64,000 bases of DNA from Brachynemurus nebulosus (GCA_035578155.1 JAPWDM010000005.1:34868108-34932107), one strand, 5' to 3'; positions 25,851 to 38,814 are shown, counted from the first letter of the stretch. Made by a program: numbers and translations. The notes: generated by a model from the letters alone, not told the origin.

Positions 25851-26449
25851 AAATTAACTAGAGTTGGTCTGACGTCGCAAAATTAGACCTACCCCCACAC
25901 AGATCAATAAACATATTATATAGACTAATTATATCAATGTATAATTGAGACAGCCAGATACGACCAGTATACGACCTAATAGTATTCTGTAATATAGTAA
26001 TCAATACAATAAACGGTGGTATCCGTAGTAACGTTTTCAAATAATTATCGTTATAATATAATATAGATAATAAGATTTTACTTTTTTGAGAAGAAGCTGC
26101 AAAATTTTGAAAGAAAAAGAGTGGTGTTCGTTTTTTTTTTTCAAAATACGTACGTACACAAATTATGCCCTGCAATAATTATAGTCCCATTTACTGAAAA
26201 ATGGACAATACGTTATATTCCTTAAATTTCATCCGTCTCATCCCGTTACCTGCCTCAAGAAAAATGCATACAGATTGGCTTTACGCTTTGTCAAGTAGTA
26301 TATAATAGTGCTCATTGTTCTGGGGACCTAGTAATTTCCTATCTCTTTTTAATTATTTTTATATCAAAGTGACTCTAATAGTAACTTAAAAATTTATGTC
26401 TAATTTTGCTTCATTTGTTAATGAGGTCAGACCAACTTTAGTTAATTTA
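25851..26449. mobile_element. ~600-bp element with inverted terminal repeats
   Basis: AAATTAACTAGAGTTGGTC at 25,851 is mirrored by GACCAACTTTAGTTAATTT ending at 26,449 with one mismatch, and the AGGT flanks also correspond. The interior (including the minus-strand frame 25,858-26,175) shows no domain. Superfamily unknown. Confidence 0.65.
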
Positions 26450-28083
26450 ACCTATAGTGGTTGTATAGTGACTTATTCTTCACTAAAATAAATTTTCTTT
26501 AATCAGACCCAAATGAGAGGTTTTAAAAATATTAAAATTAACAAAAATTGAAAATGTGCTTTATTTGCCATCACTACGTACCCTAATAAGTAGTTTGTGG
26601 TTTTTTTTTGCATCTCTTAATAAAATCCTTTTAGGGAATTTATTAAATGTTTGACTAATAAACTTACAGTGTTGTAATTTCTAATTGTTCAGAAATAATT
26701 TATAGGTATAATTGGAATATACATCGTTCATTTTTATCGGAACATTATGTTTTTAGATATTATTATTATGTACTGGTGAATTTCATGTGCTATTTAACGT
26801 TATTTCTTTTTTTAAACAATATTCACAATATTACAATAAAAAAATAAAATTAAGCAATAATTTATTAAAAAAATATACGTACGTGAATATACATCAAACT
26901 TACAATTATTTGCTAATTGTTTAACTAAACTTCAGTTTTATAAATAATTATATAGCATTACCATCTTCCGTAGTTATACTCGTAAATAATAATTTTGAAG
27001 GTGCTTATTTTACTTTCAAATAATTATTAAATTATTGGACCTATATATTGCGTTCGTTATGCATGGCTTACATGTTACATTTTACAATTTCCACGCATAC
27101 ATAAAATTTTTATAGACAGATAGGTCTAGAACCAAACTGATGTACATTAATTTCATTTTCGGTGATATCAAAGCCCGCAGTCAAGTAGCCCAGTTAAGGA
27201 GGTAATCTAGTATAGAGAGCAATAATTTCGGTTTTTTAGGATTTAGTAAAAAAAAATTAATTAATATTTTTACTATCTATTTTTTATCATCTGTTTATTG
27301 ATATTTTAAGATTATATAAAAAAAAACTCAAAGACTTATAGCGGTTTAAAGATAACCATATGAAAAAAAGTGATTTTGGGGTTTATGTTCATCATAAACG
27401 AAAAGAATTTTGGTTCAAAAAGGTTGTGAATTGTGGCAGGAACTACAAAAAAAAAAATATTTTTAAAAAATCTAAAAATAACTGTTAGGAAAAAATATTT
27501 CTTTAACGTTCTCTTCAAATTTTTTTATTTTTTAAAAATACTAAAAATTAAAATTTTACAATATTTATAATTTCTGCCATAAAGCAATATGTGCTAGAGT
27601 AATATCCCAAATTTAAAGTCTGTTGGATAAGCAGAACTCGACATATCATGTTGGCCAGCTTGAAAAATGTAGTTTTGAGAAAAATGCATTTGAAATTTTT
27701 AAGTATTAGTACCTGATATACTGACCGGACCAGTAGTTTGTAAAATTTGTTTAGCTGAGCAATTGTGAAGTTTTTTTCGCTCATCACAGGTATTTCCGAG
27801 GAAATATTTAAGAATTAGTGTTTCAAGGCCACGGATAATTCAAACAAGCCTTTTTAGCCGAAAAATGTTGATATCCGGTCGTCAGAAATTGAAGAATTAG
27901 CAATCCTGAACACATTTAGTACCTGCGGTACCCATTGTGTCTAGACAGAGACGCAGTTATATTTGTTTGTATACCTTACAGAGAATATTTTGTATGTAGA
28001 ATGTGTATCTTTTTGTATTGAATCTAGCACTCTGGTGATTTTTAAGTTATTTCAAAAGTCGTGCCCTACACATATTTAGCAAT
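26450..28083. other. Non-coding stretch, no gene seen
   Basis: AT-rich DNA. Small minus-strand frames (27,336-27,518; 27,548-27,787) have no recognisable motifs. Confidence 0.5.
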
Positions 28084-28087
28084 TTAA

Positions 28088-28942
28088 GGGGAGGTTTACT
28101 TGAGAGTCGTTAAAAAAAATCGATTTTTTTTTACAGAAATTGGTAGCTAATTATGTGTAGAATATGTTCCCAAAGTGATTTTGCTGAAAGTAATTTAAGG
28201 GAAGGTTTACTTTAAGATTTGATAAAAAAAAATCGATGTTTTTTTTTGCCGAAATTGATAGCAAATTATGTGTAGAATATGTTCCCAAAGTGATTTTACT
28301 GAAAATAATTTAAAATTGCACATTAAAGATTCTTGCACATTAACCGAATCCAGCTTTCTATAAAAAAAAATTCAAAAAACGTAGTTCACGCAATAATGAG
28401 TATTAAATATAAAATTTTGAAAATACGTTTCTTTATATATATTTTATAATATCTCGGAACTACATTTTTGGAACTGACGGACACGATAATTCAAAAACTA
28501 TTGGATGGATCCTTTTTTTTTAATTTTTTATTTTAAAGATAATTCAATTCTTCGACACCTCTACCTAAGTTCGATACACTTTCAATATTTTTTTTATTTT
28601 TAAGTTTACTTTAAAGAGCGAAAAATAAGATAAAAATCGTAATAAAAAGTTCAAACATCGGCTATTTTTTTTTCTTTCAGGAATTTATTGATATTATAGG
28701 TAGAGGTGCCGGTACTCTTCATATATTTTATAAATCTTTTTTGTTTTTGGATTTCGGTGGTTTATTACCGGCGCTAGGATGTCCGCCAACAAGGCATTGG
28801 ATTTTCGAATCGTCACACTGCAGTATCTATAAAATGGACAATTTTTTGTATTTTTCCTTGAAATTGATATTTACTTCCGTTCTTGAGAAAAAAAATTCTA
28901 GAAAAATACCTAATTTTTAAGGACTCTCGAGTAAACCTGCCC
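28088..28942. mobile_element. TTAA-flanked MITE, GGGGAGGTTTACT family, copy 1
   Basis: TTAA at 28,084-28,087 and 28,943-28,946 brackets ends GGGGAGGTTTACTTGAG and CTCGAGTAAACCTGCCC. The TTAA duplication with no extra bases is the piggyBac-type signature. A near-complete second copy is at 47,793-48,672. In both copies the first ~115 bases, including a degenerate terminus (GGGAAGGTTTACTT), are duplicated in tandem. No transposase. Confidence 0.88.
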
Positions 28943-28946
28943 TTAA

Positions 28947-29600
28947 AAGTTTATAGTATGTGATAAACTTAAAAATTGTTGACTGGAGTTGCGGATAGAG
29001 CTGTATGCCAACCACAGCTGCATATCGTTCTCAGTGATCTAATTAAAGTTTAAACGTTAATTTCTATGACACAGTTATTTGTTGTTACAGTTTGAATATT
29101 TTTTTTTTTATATTAAGCACGTAACTATACATAATATGTAAATTAATAATAAATAAATGTTTAAATGTTCCAGTATTGAGACGCACACATATATTATATT
29201 CAAAAGAAAAATGCTAATTAGTTGTGTGTTTACCTTTATTACAAATTTTAATCTTTCAAGCAATAATATTCTTTTTGCATACCTATTAGCTATTATGTTG
29301 ATATAACATTGTTTTCGAACAGCTACCCATGTTATTTTACCTAGTTAAATAAAAATAGGTCATCATGCTTTCACGCCCTCATAGCCTGCAGGCATTACTG
29401 TTTATATTACAAATTTATAAAATATATGAATTGAATTCTTTTACTTGTGTACCCACAGCAATGCATAAACTATTACCTACTGATTTAAGAAAACGTTTAA
29501 TTAAGAAAATAAAGTAATTTTTCGAATTCGAACTCGACTCAGATGTAAAATAACATTTATCCCATCTATTTTTACCTTTCCGCCTTTTTCAAAAATACCC
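28947..29600. other. Non-coding stretch between two TTAA elements
   Basis: AT-rich; no gene or repeat recognised. Confidence 0.5.
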
Positions 29601-29604
29601 TTAA

Positions 29605-32450
29605 GGGGAACCACTAGTGTGACCGTCTGAAAAAAAGGTGATTTTTGGGAATTTTTTTTATAGAAAACTACTATATGGAATGTTTTAATATTTTAAGGAT
29701 ATATTCGTTGATATATAATAAATTTGTGATAAAGTTTTTGGACCAAAAAATTGAAAATTCAGTGAATTATTCACGATCTCCCAAGGCACCAAAAAAAAAA
29801 TCCCCCCACTGCTGCAGTGACAGCGACCTTCACAGTGCTTGAAATCAAAAAAAAAAACCAAAAAGTCTATTAAACTAGAAGATATTGCCCGTGCCATGAC
29901 CTCAATTAAAACAAAAAAGTTGAAATTTAACAAAATCGCGGAATTTTTAAAAAAAAAAGTTTCAAATTTTGCGCGAAGATTTGATGATTTTTGGCCTGCA
30001 AAAATTACATTTTTTATTCGATTGGAAAACTGGAAGTTCATGGCACGAAGAAACATATATAAAAGAAGCTGCAATAAGAATCAAATCGTTCGGATGATTT
30101 GTCTTCGAGTTATAACTGCAGCAAATTTAAAAAAATTCGTCAAGTGCGTGTTTGACACGCACTAAGTAATGTCCCTCACCATCAGTGGTCATAACTAAAA
30201 CTTCTTAAAATATAACAGTCCGGACACATACGTTCACGATGTGACACATACGAACACGATCGTTCTGAAATCAAAAAATGGGTTATACTTTAGGAATAAA
30301 ATTTATTTATTAGGAAAAATATTTTATCCACCTTCACATCCCGTTATAAAAAATTCCTAGAAACAACTGATTGTACGGAACACTGTTAGCGCAAGTACAA
30401 CTTGCACTTGACGACTTGTTTTTATTAAAGTTAACCCTAGAACGACAAACTGGGGTAGAAATCTACCCCAGGTAAACTTTAAACTACGTTTTTAAATTAG
30501 TCAGTAACATTATCGACTGAACACCTATACCATAATTTAGTTCAAGGTTCTAACAGTAGAGTGAGGTCGGGAAACCCTGCGGTTTCTTGTCTACTGCGAC
30601 GAAGGGAAAACGTGAAGCTAGTATGGGGTTGATATGTACCCCAGTTTGTAGTTTACGTCAGTGTTTTGTTTAGGTAAGTTATTTTTATTTTTCTTGCTAA
30701 AATAATTTGGATTCACTTTGACCTTCACAATGACCTTATTTTGCAACAAAACATTAGATATAGCCAGCCCGATGTTGCTTGTGTCCTCGAGGAAGACCGC
30801 AAAACGCGAATATATTGCACGAAGTGCAAGCGACCGACCTGCGAGAATCATGGAAATATATATTGCAGCGATTGTAGTGCCTTTGAATAAGTTAAATTCT
30901 CCTTTTTTTACATTTTGTATGAAAAAAAATGAAATATATTCTTAAAAACTAAAATTTCATACATTTTTGTTTGATTTTTCCACATATCAAATTCCCAATT
31001 TTTTTAATTTTCAAAATCCAAAATAAATCGACTTTTTTGGCAAAACATCATGATGTCATTTGTATGCTTGAAGTCCCTTGTGTCCTCTTTAAAATACCGT
31101 CTGAAATTTGAAAATCGGTTCATTAGAAAAATAGTTATCAATTTTTGTTTATTAAATGACAATTTGAGCGTTTTTGAACACTTTTAGCTATTTAAATAGA
31201 TTTTTCACCGACTAAGCTTTGATTAAATTGAATTTACTCTTCACCATTCTCTACAGCATGAAAAAACGAACAAATTCGCGTTCTTATAAGTGAAATTGCT
31301 GCTGTCAGATCGATTTTACTACCAAAAATCCCGTGGGGTAAATATATACCCCAGTTTGTAGTTTAAGAGTAGAAAAAATAAGTTTGTCGTTCTAGGGTTA
31401 ATTATGTATATAATAAAAATTAGAAATAAATAAAGGTTTAAAAAATATTAACTACGATTTTTTTTATTAGAAACACAAAATTACAAAGACAACGTATTTA
31501 TTATATCACAAAAGTTATTTCTAATGAGTTTATCGTAACTGGAAGATTTTCTTGATGTAGATTTTATGGTTCCAAGGTAGATAAATGAAACACAGGGAAT
31601 ATTTTAAAAAAAAAAAAAAAATATAATATTCTCTTGTAGGTTAAACACGAAAGCACATGTATTTTATTAATTTTGTTTTCTTTTGGTTTAAGTAATGATA
31701 ATATTTTATTTATAGGTTTTCCTTTTGTTTTTATAATTTCAAATATATTGGTTGATTATTTTTTATATTATTTTATTTTTAAATATTTTTTTTAATATCA
31801 ATTTTTTGTTAATTTTCCAAAACAGTTTCTACTTACTCGGGGTTTGCGTCCCCAATACCAGTTACTTTGAAATACTTATATACATCGCTAGATAGCAGTA
31901 CTGTTACAAGTCTTAATCGTTTAATCGAACTATAGAGTTCACAGGTACATGGAATACATACAATACACAAGCAATACCTCTTGCGTTTATTCAATATGGA
32001 TGTAAAACTCAATAATTATTCATTCTACACAATCCAATCTTATTATGTACCGAACTTGCACGAAGTTGTTCGGTACATAAAAATGTAGTTTTTCTTTACC
32101 TTACCTTTGAGTTTTAATCACTAAGAATTTTTACTAAAATTATGTACGATGTACTCACTATAACGGTCATAGTAAAACTAAATGAGTCGTTAAAATGTAC
32201 CAGGATGTAGCTGCTCCACAACATGTGACTGGCAGCCACGTCCAGAAACTCTCGAACTATCAACCTTCATACATTTATCAATACCTCAAAGTTAACAATA
32301 AAAATCAGAGTCCGCTCTTCAGATGGCTGTAACTCGAAAACTATTTGAGATATGCACTTGAAATTTTAGTATGTTATTTTTAAAGGTATAGATTATTGAA
32401 ACATGCAAAAAAATTCCATTTTTTGCGAATTGCCACACTATTGGTCCCCC
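29605..32450. mobile_element. TTAA-flanked MITE interrupted by ~1.95 kb of inserted DNA
   Basis: Ends GGGGAACCACTAGTGTGACC and CACACTATTGGTCCCCC lie between TTAA at 29,601-29,604 and 32,451-32,454. The uninterrupted relative at 43,891-44,779 is 889 bp. Here the shared sequence breaks near 30,133 and resumes near 32,080, so about 1.95 kb was inserted, including the piggyBac-type element 30,435-31,397. The inserted segment begins near a perfect hairpin AGTGCGTGT/ACACGCACT (30,143-30,163) and ends near another, ATGTACCGAAC/GTTCGGTACAT (about 32,045-32,079). Long open frames here (29,685-30,165) are non-coding repeat sequence found in both copies. Confidence 0.83.
30435..31397. mobile_element. 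piggyBac-type MITE, CCCTAGAACGACA ends
   Basis: The element starts CCCTAGAACGACAAACT after TTAA (30,431-30,434) and ends AGTTTGTCGTTCTAGGG before TTAA (31,398-31,401). These 17-base inverted repeats are close to the CCCTAGAAAGATA terminus known from piggyBac itself. A palindromic motif (GGGGTA...TACCCC), in two of the three cases followed by AGTTTGTAGTTTA, occurs near 30,452, 30,625 and 31,333. The interior has no recognisable transposase, so it is non-autonomous. Confidence 0.9.
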
Positions 32451-32454
32451 TTAA

Positions 32455-32967
32455 ACTGTGTAAATATATTAAAATAGTACACCTACTATAATGATGGTTG
32501 GAGCGCTGTGCACACTTACAAATATATTATTATATCTACATATTCAATTCATTCTACAGTAATTTCCATTACAAATGTTCCGCAGTAAGGTTCGTGTACA
32601 ATAACACTCCTCAATAGTACAAAATTTATCAAGAAGAGAAGTAAAATTTTTAGAAAATTGAATCCCCCCACTCTAATTCTACGTTTTTCACCATCACATT
32701 TCATTTCACTCTATCTGAATAATGTCAGCGATTAAATATAAAAAGAAGTTTATTTAATTTTTAATTTTGTATGCTGCTTAATTTTATTGTTTGAGACTAG
32801 CATTATTAAAGGTGGTATAATTCAAGCGGAGAGAGAAATTCTGTTCCGTGCAACCGCTACTGAGATGTAAGGTAACGGCATAATTGAGAGATTATACTGT
32901 ATTGACACTATTTTTGTCATAATGAAGCTTTGTTAATTCTGTTTTAATAGAAAAAGCTTTGTAAAAG

Positions 32968-33029
<62 letters not shown>

Positions 33030-33749
33030 TTTAATTCATCGGGGTTTTTTTGTAACCGTATTTTTTTTTCTTGCTTTTATTAACGTTATAAAAATAGCTC
33101 CTAACTCGTGACAATTTTCATTAGCCATTATTGTTGTGCTTTTAAAAATAAATGTCCCAATTTCCTATCGAATGATTGACGTTTGCTGATAAAAGTTTTA
33201 TGCAAACATAAATTCAATAAGAGATGTTTCAGATAAAATTTATAATTGTTGTTTTTCAATAATAAATTGAATTTAGTTTTATGTATGTATTACGTATTTA
33301 AATATCATAAAATCAGTTCAACAAAAGTTTAAAATTTGATACATAACAAAAGTTTCATATACTTTTTTATGGTTGTCATAATTAGTTAATTTATATAATT
33401 ATGACAGAAAGAATTATATGATGATAAAGTCATGAAAGTTTTATCGTATTTACAATTTATATCATACATACATGTAAACTATTATGTTTACATATGAATT
33501 TGTAGACTATCTACAGAGAATCTAGTAGACAACGTACAACTCGAAAACTATTACTTGTCGTGCAGCTGTAGTCGAAAGTTTCCAACTAAATTTAATTAAT
33601 TTTCATTTATATATTTATTAATATATTTTACTCACGTAAGTATGCAAAATATATGAATTTATTAAATAGAAAATATGTGAACTATATTTAGAAAATATAG
33701 GAAAAGCCGAAAATGCAATTCCTAAATCTACTTAATAAATTTCTAACAC
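32455..33749. other. Non-coding stretch with an (AT)n run
   Basis: AT-rich DNA without a gene. An uninterrupted AT run lies at 32,971-33,027. Confidence 0.55.
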
Positions 33750-33750
33750 T

Positions 33751-34298
33751 GACTGACTGACAGGCAACACACACCCTAAACCGTTGGGTTTAGAAGAATG
33801 AAATTTTGCATAGTTCCCTATGTAACGTAGGTGAGCACTAAGGAAGAATTTTTGAAAATTCGTCCCCTAAGTGGGTTTAATAGGGGATGAAAATTTGTAT
33901 GTAAATTCGTTATTTTTGAAGCTAGTGGTATATAAAAATATATTACTATATGGCTATTAAAATAAATAATATCTTATTTAATAAATCTTTGACTGATAGA
34001 CAACGCACAACCTAAACTGTTGGGTTTAGAAGGACGAAATTAAGCACAGGAGATATTATGAAAATTGGCGTTTAGGCTTCTATTTATAAATAAAAGTCAG
34101 TTGTGTAAACGTTTCTGGAAATTTATTCCCTAGGGCATTAAAACAGAAAATGAAAGTTCGTATGGGAAGTTCGTCATTTTTGAAGTTAGAAACGTGGATA
34201 TTGATTTAGGCTTTTGAAAAACATTAAAAGTGCGTAGAAAGTGAGTACCCAATAAATAGACGTTGTCGATGGGAAATCCCATCGGGCATACGGCTAGT
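33751..34298 (+). repeat. Two diverged tandem units of a dispersed insect repeat
   Basis: GACTGACTGACAGGCAACAC (33,751) and GACTGATAGACAACGCACAA (33,991) each begin a unit that continues with CCTAAACYGTTGGGTTTAG and an AAATTTNGCA-type segment, 240 bases apart. The second unit ends in GGGAAATCCCATCGGGCATA. The look is of a 3' region of a non-LTR retrotransposon or a SINE-like repeat; I cannot fix the class from sequence alone. Confidence 0.5.
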
Positions 34299-34312
34299 AA
34301 TATATATTTATA

Positions 34313-35210
34313 CAATGCTGTACAAAATGTATCTAGATACTCAATTTGATACTTTTTTTGAATCAGTGTAAAACTATTTAAACTTGTTTAGTTTACGCAC
34401 TATATAAGTTTAACCCTTTGCGCTTATAAGACATGTACAGCATGACAAAGTGGTTTGTCCATTAACTCTACCATATTTAAAGGTGTTTTGTCTGTTGGAT
34501 CATAAGACATGTACCACATGACACACTGAATGTTGAACTGTAATGACAGCTCATACTTCACATTACATGAATATTTTATTTAATAACTGCAAACACATTC
34601 ATTTATTAGAAAAATTGTAAATAAAATAATACAAAATCACGTTGAATTATCTTTTTAAAATTAAAAACTAATAAAAACAGCATTGAGGACGTATTTAGCG
34701 CATTTAGTATTCAACTTTGGGGAAACAAGGTTAGAACGTCAAAAGAATCCATCAAAAAAAGAACGTCGGTCGTTGTCATGTGCTACATGTCTTACCAGCC
34801 TATTTACAACTAACTTTTTTTTTGCTTGAGTGCAAAGAGTTAAAACATTGAACTAAAGAAAAATCTCCTGTCGCATGCTCTCACATACACCCTGGTAATT
34901 TTTTTCTTTTGCTGAAGATACTTCATTATAAAGAGATAAACGCTTTCAAAAAGCCACGTAACCTAGTTAGCCGGGATTTTCGCAAAATGTTACGGTAGTG
35001 CTAAGATGTATATGACCGAGGCTACGTGGTTTATGAAAATTCTCTTTTGGAACAAGACCACAATTTATAATATTATATGTAGATTAGTAAATATACTAAA
35101 CTTCCATGAGTAAAATGTATCTTGTACCTGTATCTGGATACAGATTCAAGATACTAAATTTGTATTTAAATACAGTATTTAGATACTTGTATCTAGATAC
35201 CACAGCACTG
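34313..35210. mobile_element. Candidate hAT-like non-autonomous element carrying a TTAA MITE
   Basis: CAATGCTG...GTATCTAGATAC at the left end and GTATCTAGATACCACAGCACTG at the right end form inverted repeats. Subterminal copies of the GTATCTAGATAC word, some degenerate, also occur near 35,120-35,185. Terminal CA...TG and clustered subterminal palindromes are typical of hAT elements. The 8-bp flanks match poorly (tatttata versus tgtatatt), so the superfamily call is tentative. A 426-bp TTAA element (34,414-34,839) is inserted inside. Confidence 0.5.
34414..34839. mobile_element. 426-bp piggyBac-type MITE with subterminal repeats
   Basis: TTAA at 34,410-34,413 and 34,840-34,843 brackets CCCTTTGCGCTT and TGAGTGCAAAGAG, imperfect inverted repeats. 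A word of the form AAGACATGTANNNCATGACA appears twice in direct orientation (34,427 and 34,504) and once inverted (about 34,775-34,795). Such repeated words near the ends are plausible transposase-binding sites (inference). No coding capacity. Confidence 0.8.
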
Positions 35211-36786
35211 TGTATATTTATAATTAAGTATTCCTGTTTAAGTCGTTTTTGAATGAATTTATTAATTATCATATACTTTATTTTCTTTTTATTATTTTAA
35301 TTTAAAAATAATTGTTTTCAAAACGTTTTATCGAATCTACTACTAATAAAAATATGAAGTTTTGACGTGCTTTTGTAAATCAGTAATCATCCAACTTGTG
35401 GCATAACAAAGTATGCTTTAATAAATTCCTATTATTTGATCTGTTTTGTTCTGAATCACTGTTAAAAAAGTTTCATTCTACGTACGTACATATTATATTT
35501 TTCTCTCAACTTTATATTTGAACTTTTGCAATATTTATTTATTTATATTTTTTTCTAGCATTACTTTGAACCTAAAATAACCCTCCGAAAACACAGTGGT
35601 GGAGATGCTGAGAAATTCACACAAGTTACAACGATTCATAATTAATTTAACTGAAAAAATTTTAGTAAAATTAACACGATCGTAAAAATCACTTACTTTT
35701 CGTAAAATGTTTGAAAATTTTAAAAAATAAAACTTAATTGAAACACTATTCATAAAATAACACGAATTACACTAAAACCAAATATCTTTGAAACACTATT
35801 AGAAAACTATTAAACTAAGCAAGTCACAAAAGCACTCGGAAAACAGTATTAAAAATCTAATCAATATTTGAAAAAATTTTAAATTTCCGATTGTTATTTC
35901 GAGTGTGGCCAGAAATCAGGTGATCTGTGAATCTTCTGGTATGTATGTGTGTATTGCATGTGCTTGGTCCCGTCCCGTCTGTAACTGTAACTACTGTAGC
36001 TTGTTAATAATGATTACTGACCGTTATTGTAACACAAATGGGCATTATTAAAAAAATACTTAAGTTTACTTTAGCGTAACTTTCTTATGAACATTTCATT
36101 TAATACAGCACGTACCTGGGTACCTAATACTAATTGGTATTGTACATAGAGTATATGTACATATAGTGTACATTATTATTTCTGTGTGCATTTTTATTAA
36201 CCGTATTAAGGTTAAATTTTGTCAGTTAAGGAAATAACCTGATGTATCGGCTTCAAAAAATTTATTTTTTTAATTTTTGCTTAAATCGATAGTTTATTAT
36301 TCCTAGAATATGCCCCTAAAGCTCTAATTATGAATTCGTATTTTCGCTGACCAAAATTCGAACTCGATCAATACGCATGTCATACTATATCCATTATTCT
36401 AACGTATTTTGAAATCGGCTGTAAGGGTGTTTAACGTATATTTCGACTACTGACGTCATTTGTGTATAAACTCTGTTACTCGACTGTTAGTGCGCATGCA
36501 CGTGATTTGTATTTCCAATCCACCTATAAGTGTATTTTACGTACATTTCAACAGCCGACAACATTTTTCTATAAGCACAGTTACTTAATCACTAGCATTT
36601 TCCTCAAAATTACATTTTTGAAACTGGCGTGCAGGATAACTCAAAAAATTCTCGATGGATCAAAATACTTTTTTTTTAAATTAAAGGTAATTAAATTGCC
36701 TTGAACTTATACCTACATTTTGTATTAATAACATTATTTAGAAAAAGTTACAAACAAAAAACGTACAAAATTTATGCAAAAAAATG
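35211..36786. other. Non-coding stretch, no gene seen
   Basis: AT-rich. The part near 36,240-36,720 loosely resembles the GGGGAGGTTTACT element family (words such as CTCAAAAAATTCTCGATGGAT) and is probably a heavily decayed relative. No coding region supported. Confidence 0.5.
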
Positions 36787-36794
36787 GGATGGGT

Positions 36795-37344
36795 TAGGGA
36801 TGATCGATATTCATCGATGGTAGAAAAACATCGATGTTTAGGGGGAAACATCGATGTAAAAACATCGATGTTATGTCCTCCATAACATCGACACATCGAT
36901 GTTACAAGAATAACATCGATATTACTCTAAGCTATCCAGTATTTAAAAAGTCCTGTAACTGATTCAAAACAAGATCCATTACTTTTATGGCAAGTTCTAG
37001 GATCCACTTATCCAAACTTGAAAAAAATTGCCATTAAATATTTGTGTTGCACAGCAACTTCAACGGCTTCAGAGAGACTTTTTTCAAAAGCTTAGCAGCA
37101 TTTGTATCAACAAAGGAACAGATTAAAAGGGAAACTTCTAACAAAGTGACTTTTTTGCAGAGTGTACCAAATAAATACTGGCAATGTTAATTTTTAATAG
37201 ATAAAATAATAGATTATAATAGTTGTTTATTTTGCTACATAAACATCGATGTTTTTCTTTCGATATATATCGTATATCGGTATTCTTGATTCCATGTTAA
37301 CATCGATGTCAACATCGATATTTTTCTAATATCGATCATTCCTA
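36795..37344. mobile_element. hAT element relic with ACATCGATGT-rich ends
   Basis: Ends TAGGGATGATCGATATT and AATATCGATCATTCCTA are inverted repeats and are flanked by ggatgggt (36,787-36,794) and gaatggat (37,345-37,352), a 6-of-8 match consistent with an aged 8-bp duplication. Both ends are packed with the palindrome ACATCGATGT or half of it: about five on the left, three on the right. A degenerate transposase C-terminus lies between. It is a short, internally deleted derivative. Confidence 0.83.
36973..37148 (+). pseudogene. hAT transposase C-terminal dimerisation domain, broken
   Basis: The translated frame shows LLLWQVLGSTYPNLKKIA followed by TATSTASERLFSKA, the classic hAT C-terminal pattern (W...YP.L...A..YL...ATS..SER.FS.A). 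An in-frame TAG follows SKA, and a TGA ends the frame at 37,146-37,148 after the RNRLKGKLL block. Only the dimerisation domain survives; the catalytic RNase H-like core is missing. The protein would have acted in transposition; this copy cannot. Confidence 0.85.
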
Positions 37345-37352
37345 GAATGGAT

Positions 37353-38017
37353 ATCAACAAACTATACACTCCTAAGCTTTACAAAAATATTTTTATTATT
37401 CTTTTCAAATAATTCTATGAGATTAAGAGTGCACGCCGTGAAGGAAGAATTTCCGCAGGCGCCGTCATATTTTTTTGTAATAACTTGCTTAAACATTTAT
37501 ATAATAACACTAAAAAATTTAATTGAACTCTTCAATATGTAGAGGTTACCTAAATATTACCTGTTTTTTTCGAATAGTCAAGGATAAACAATGTTCCAGG
37601 ACTTACCCACTTCGTCATTGACTTCAACATCTCCTTAGTAACATCCGTACCGTTGGCTATTTATATAATATATTTGAGCTATGTCCTTGATTATCATCAT
37701 TACATATCAAGATACTGAACCAATAACAACGTAACATTTACACGTAATAGTATTCCTACGTCTATATCCATCCATGCTCTTCATTGGTCGGGACCTCTAT
37801 AGTGTCTAACGTACACGTAAAGTGTCCCTGCAGTGTATGTTTCAATATCTCGTGAAAATCTCACGAGACTGTGATCATGTCTAGATAAAAATATTAGTTG
37901 ACCCACAGAGCATCGACGAACCATTAAACTGAACCAGATGGATTCCCGTAGCAATTTTTTTACTAATTTAAAACATTTATAAACACTTTTAGTCTGCGTC
38001 TGCGTTATAAATTATTA
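37353..38017. other. Non-coding stretch, no gene seen
   Basis: Mixed AT-rich sequence without coding or repeat features that I can support. Confidence 0.5.
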
Positions 38018-38430
38018 TTTAAGGGGAGAAATACCTTTAGACAGGCGGAAAATAAAGACAGTTTCGGGAATTTTTTTAACCAGAAAAAAATTGATCTATA
38101 TTATTAAGGTTAGATATTTTACTTACTATTACGTTAAAGTCTTACATCATATTTTTTTGTTTCAACATATATAAAAATGGCGACTGCGGGAATCTTGGAT
38201 ATTAGAGTGTGTCACTCCACAAGTTCCCAAATGACGAGCACTCTAGCAGCCGTAGTTATTATCTAAAAAATTGAGAAAAGATTTCCAGGTTATTAACGAC
38301 CGCAGAATGTCATTGAACCAACAAAATTTCAAAAAAGTAAAAAATTAACGAATTTTTACAATTTCTAATTTAAAGGAAATTCTTTTTCGTTTCAAAAGTA
38401 TTTTTTCCTTTAAGGGTTTAAGGGACAATC
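38018..38430. mobile_element. Decayed relative of the GGGGGACCACTAGTG TTAA family
   Basis: TTAAGGGGAGAAATACC followed by GACAGGCGG and GGGAATTTTTTTAACCAGAA aligns in order with the left end of the 29,605 and 43,891 elements, but with many changes. No matching right terminus is preserved. Non-coding. Confidence 0.4.
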
Positions 38431-38814
38431 AGTAAAACAGGAGACAAATAAAAGTTAAAATCAATTTAAAATTATTTAAATACGGACCTGTATATTTGTT
38501 AATTGTTTTTAAAACATATTTGTGTATGGTTTGATGATTTTTATAATTCTCTAACAATACATAACATAATGAATGATGAATAAAATTTATTTGATTTAAT
38601 TACCAAAGAAAAACATTATTAAGCTTAAGTATTGAGATAAATATAAGAAGAAAAAATCAACATTGGTATGAAGTTGGACTAAATTATTCCATCTGTTAAT
38701 TAGCTACTTAAATAAGTATTTCAAATCTTACACCTCAGTTTTATTACTACCAATTCAGATAATCTCCTAACTTTTACGATCAAATTTCAGCAACAAAGAC
38801 GACTGAATATTAAA

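Noticed and set aside
29685..30165. Long overlapping frames of 129 and 108 codons on opposite strands
   Set aside because: The same sequence occurs in the second TTAA element (43,891-44,779), where the frames are broken; it is repeat DNA, not a gene.
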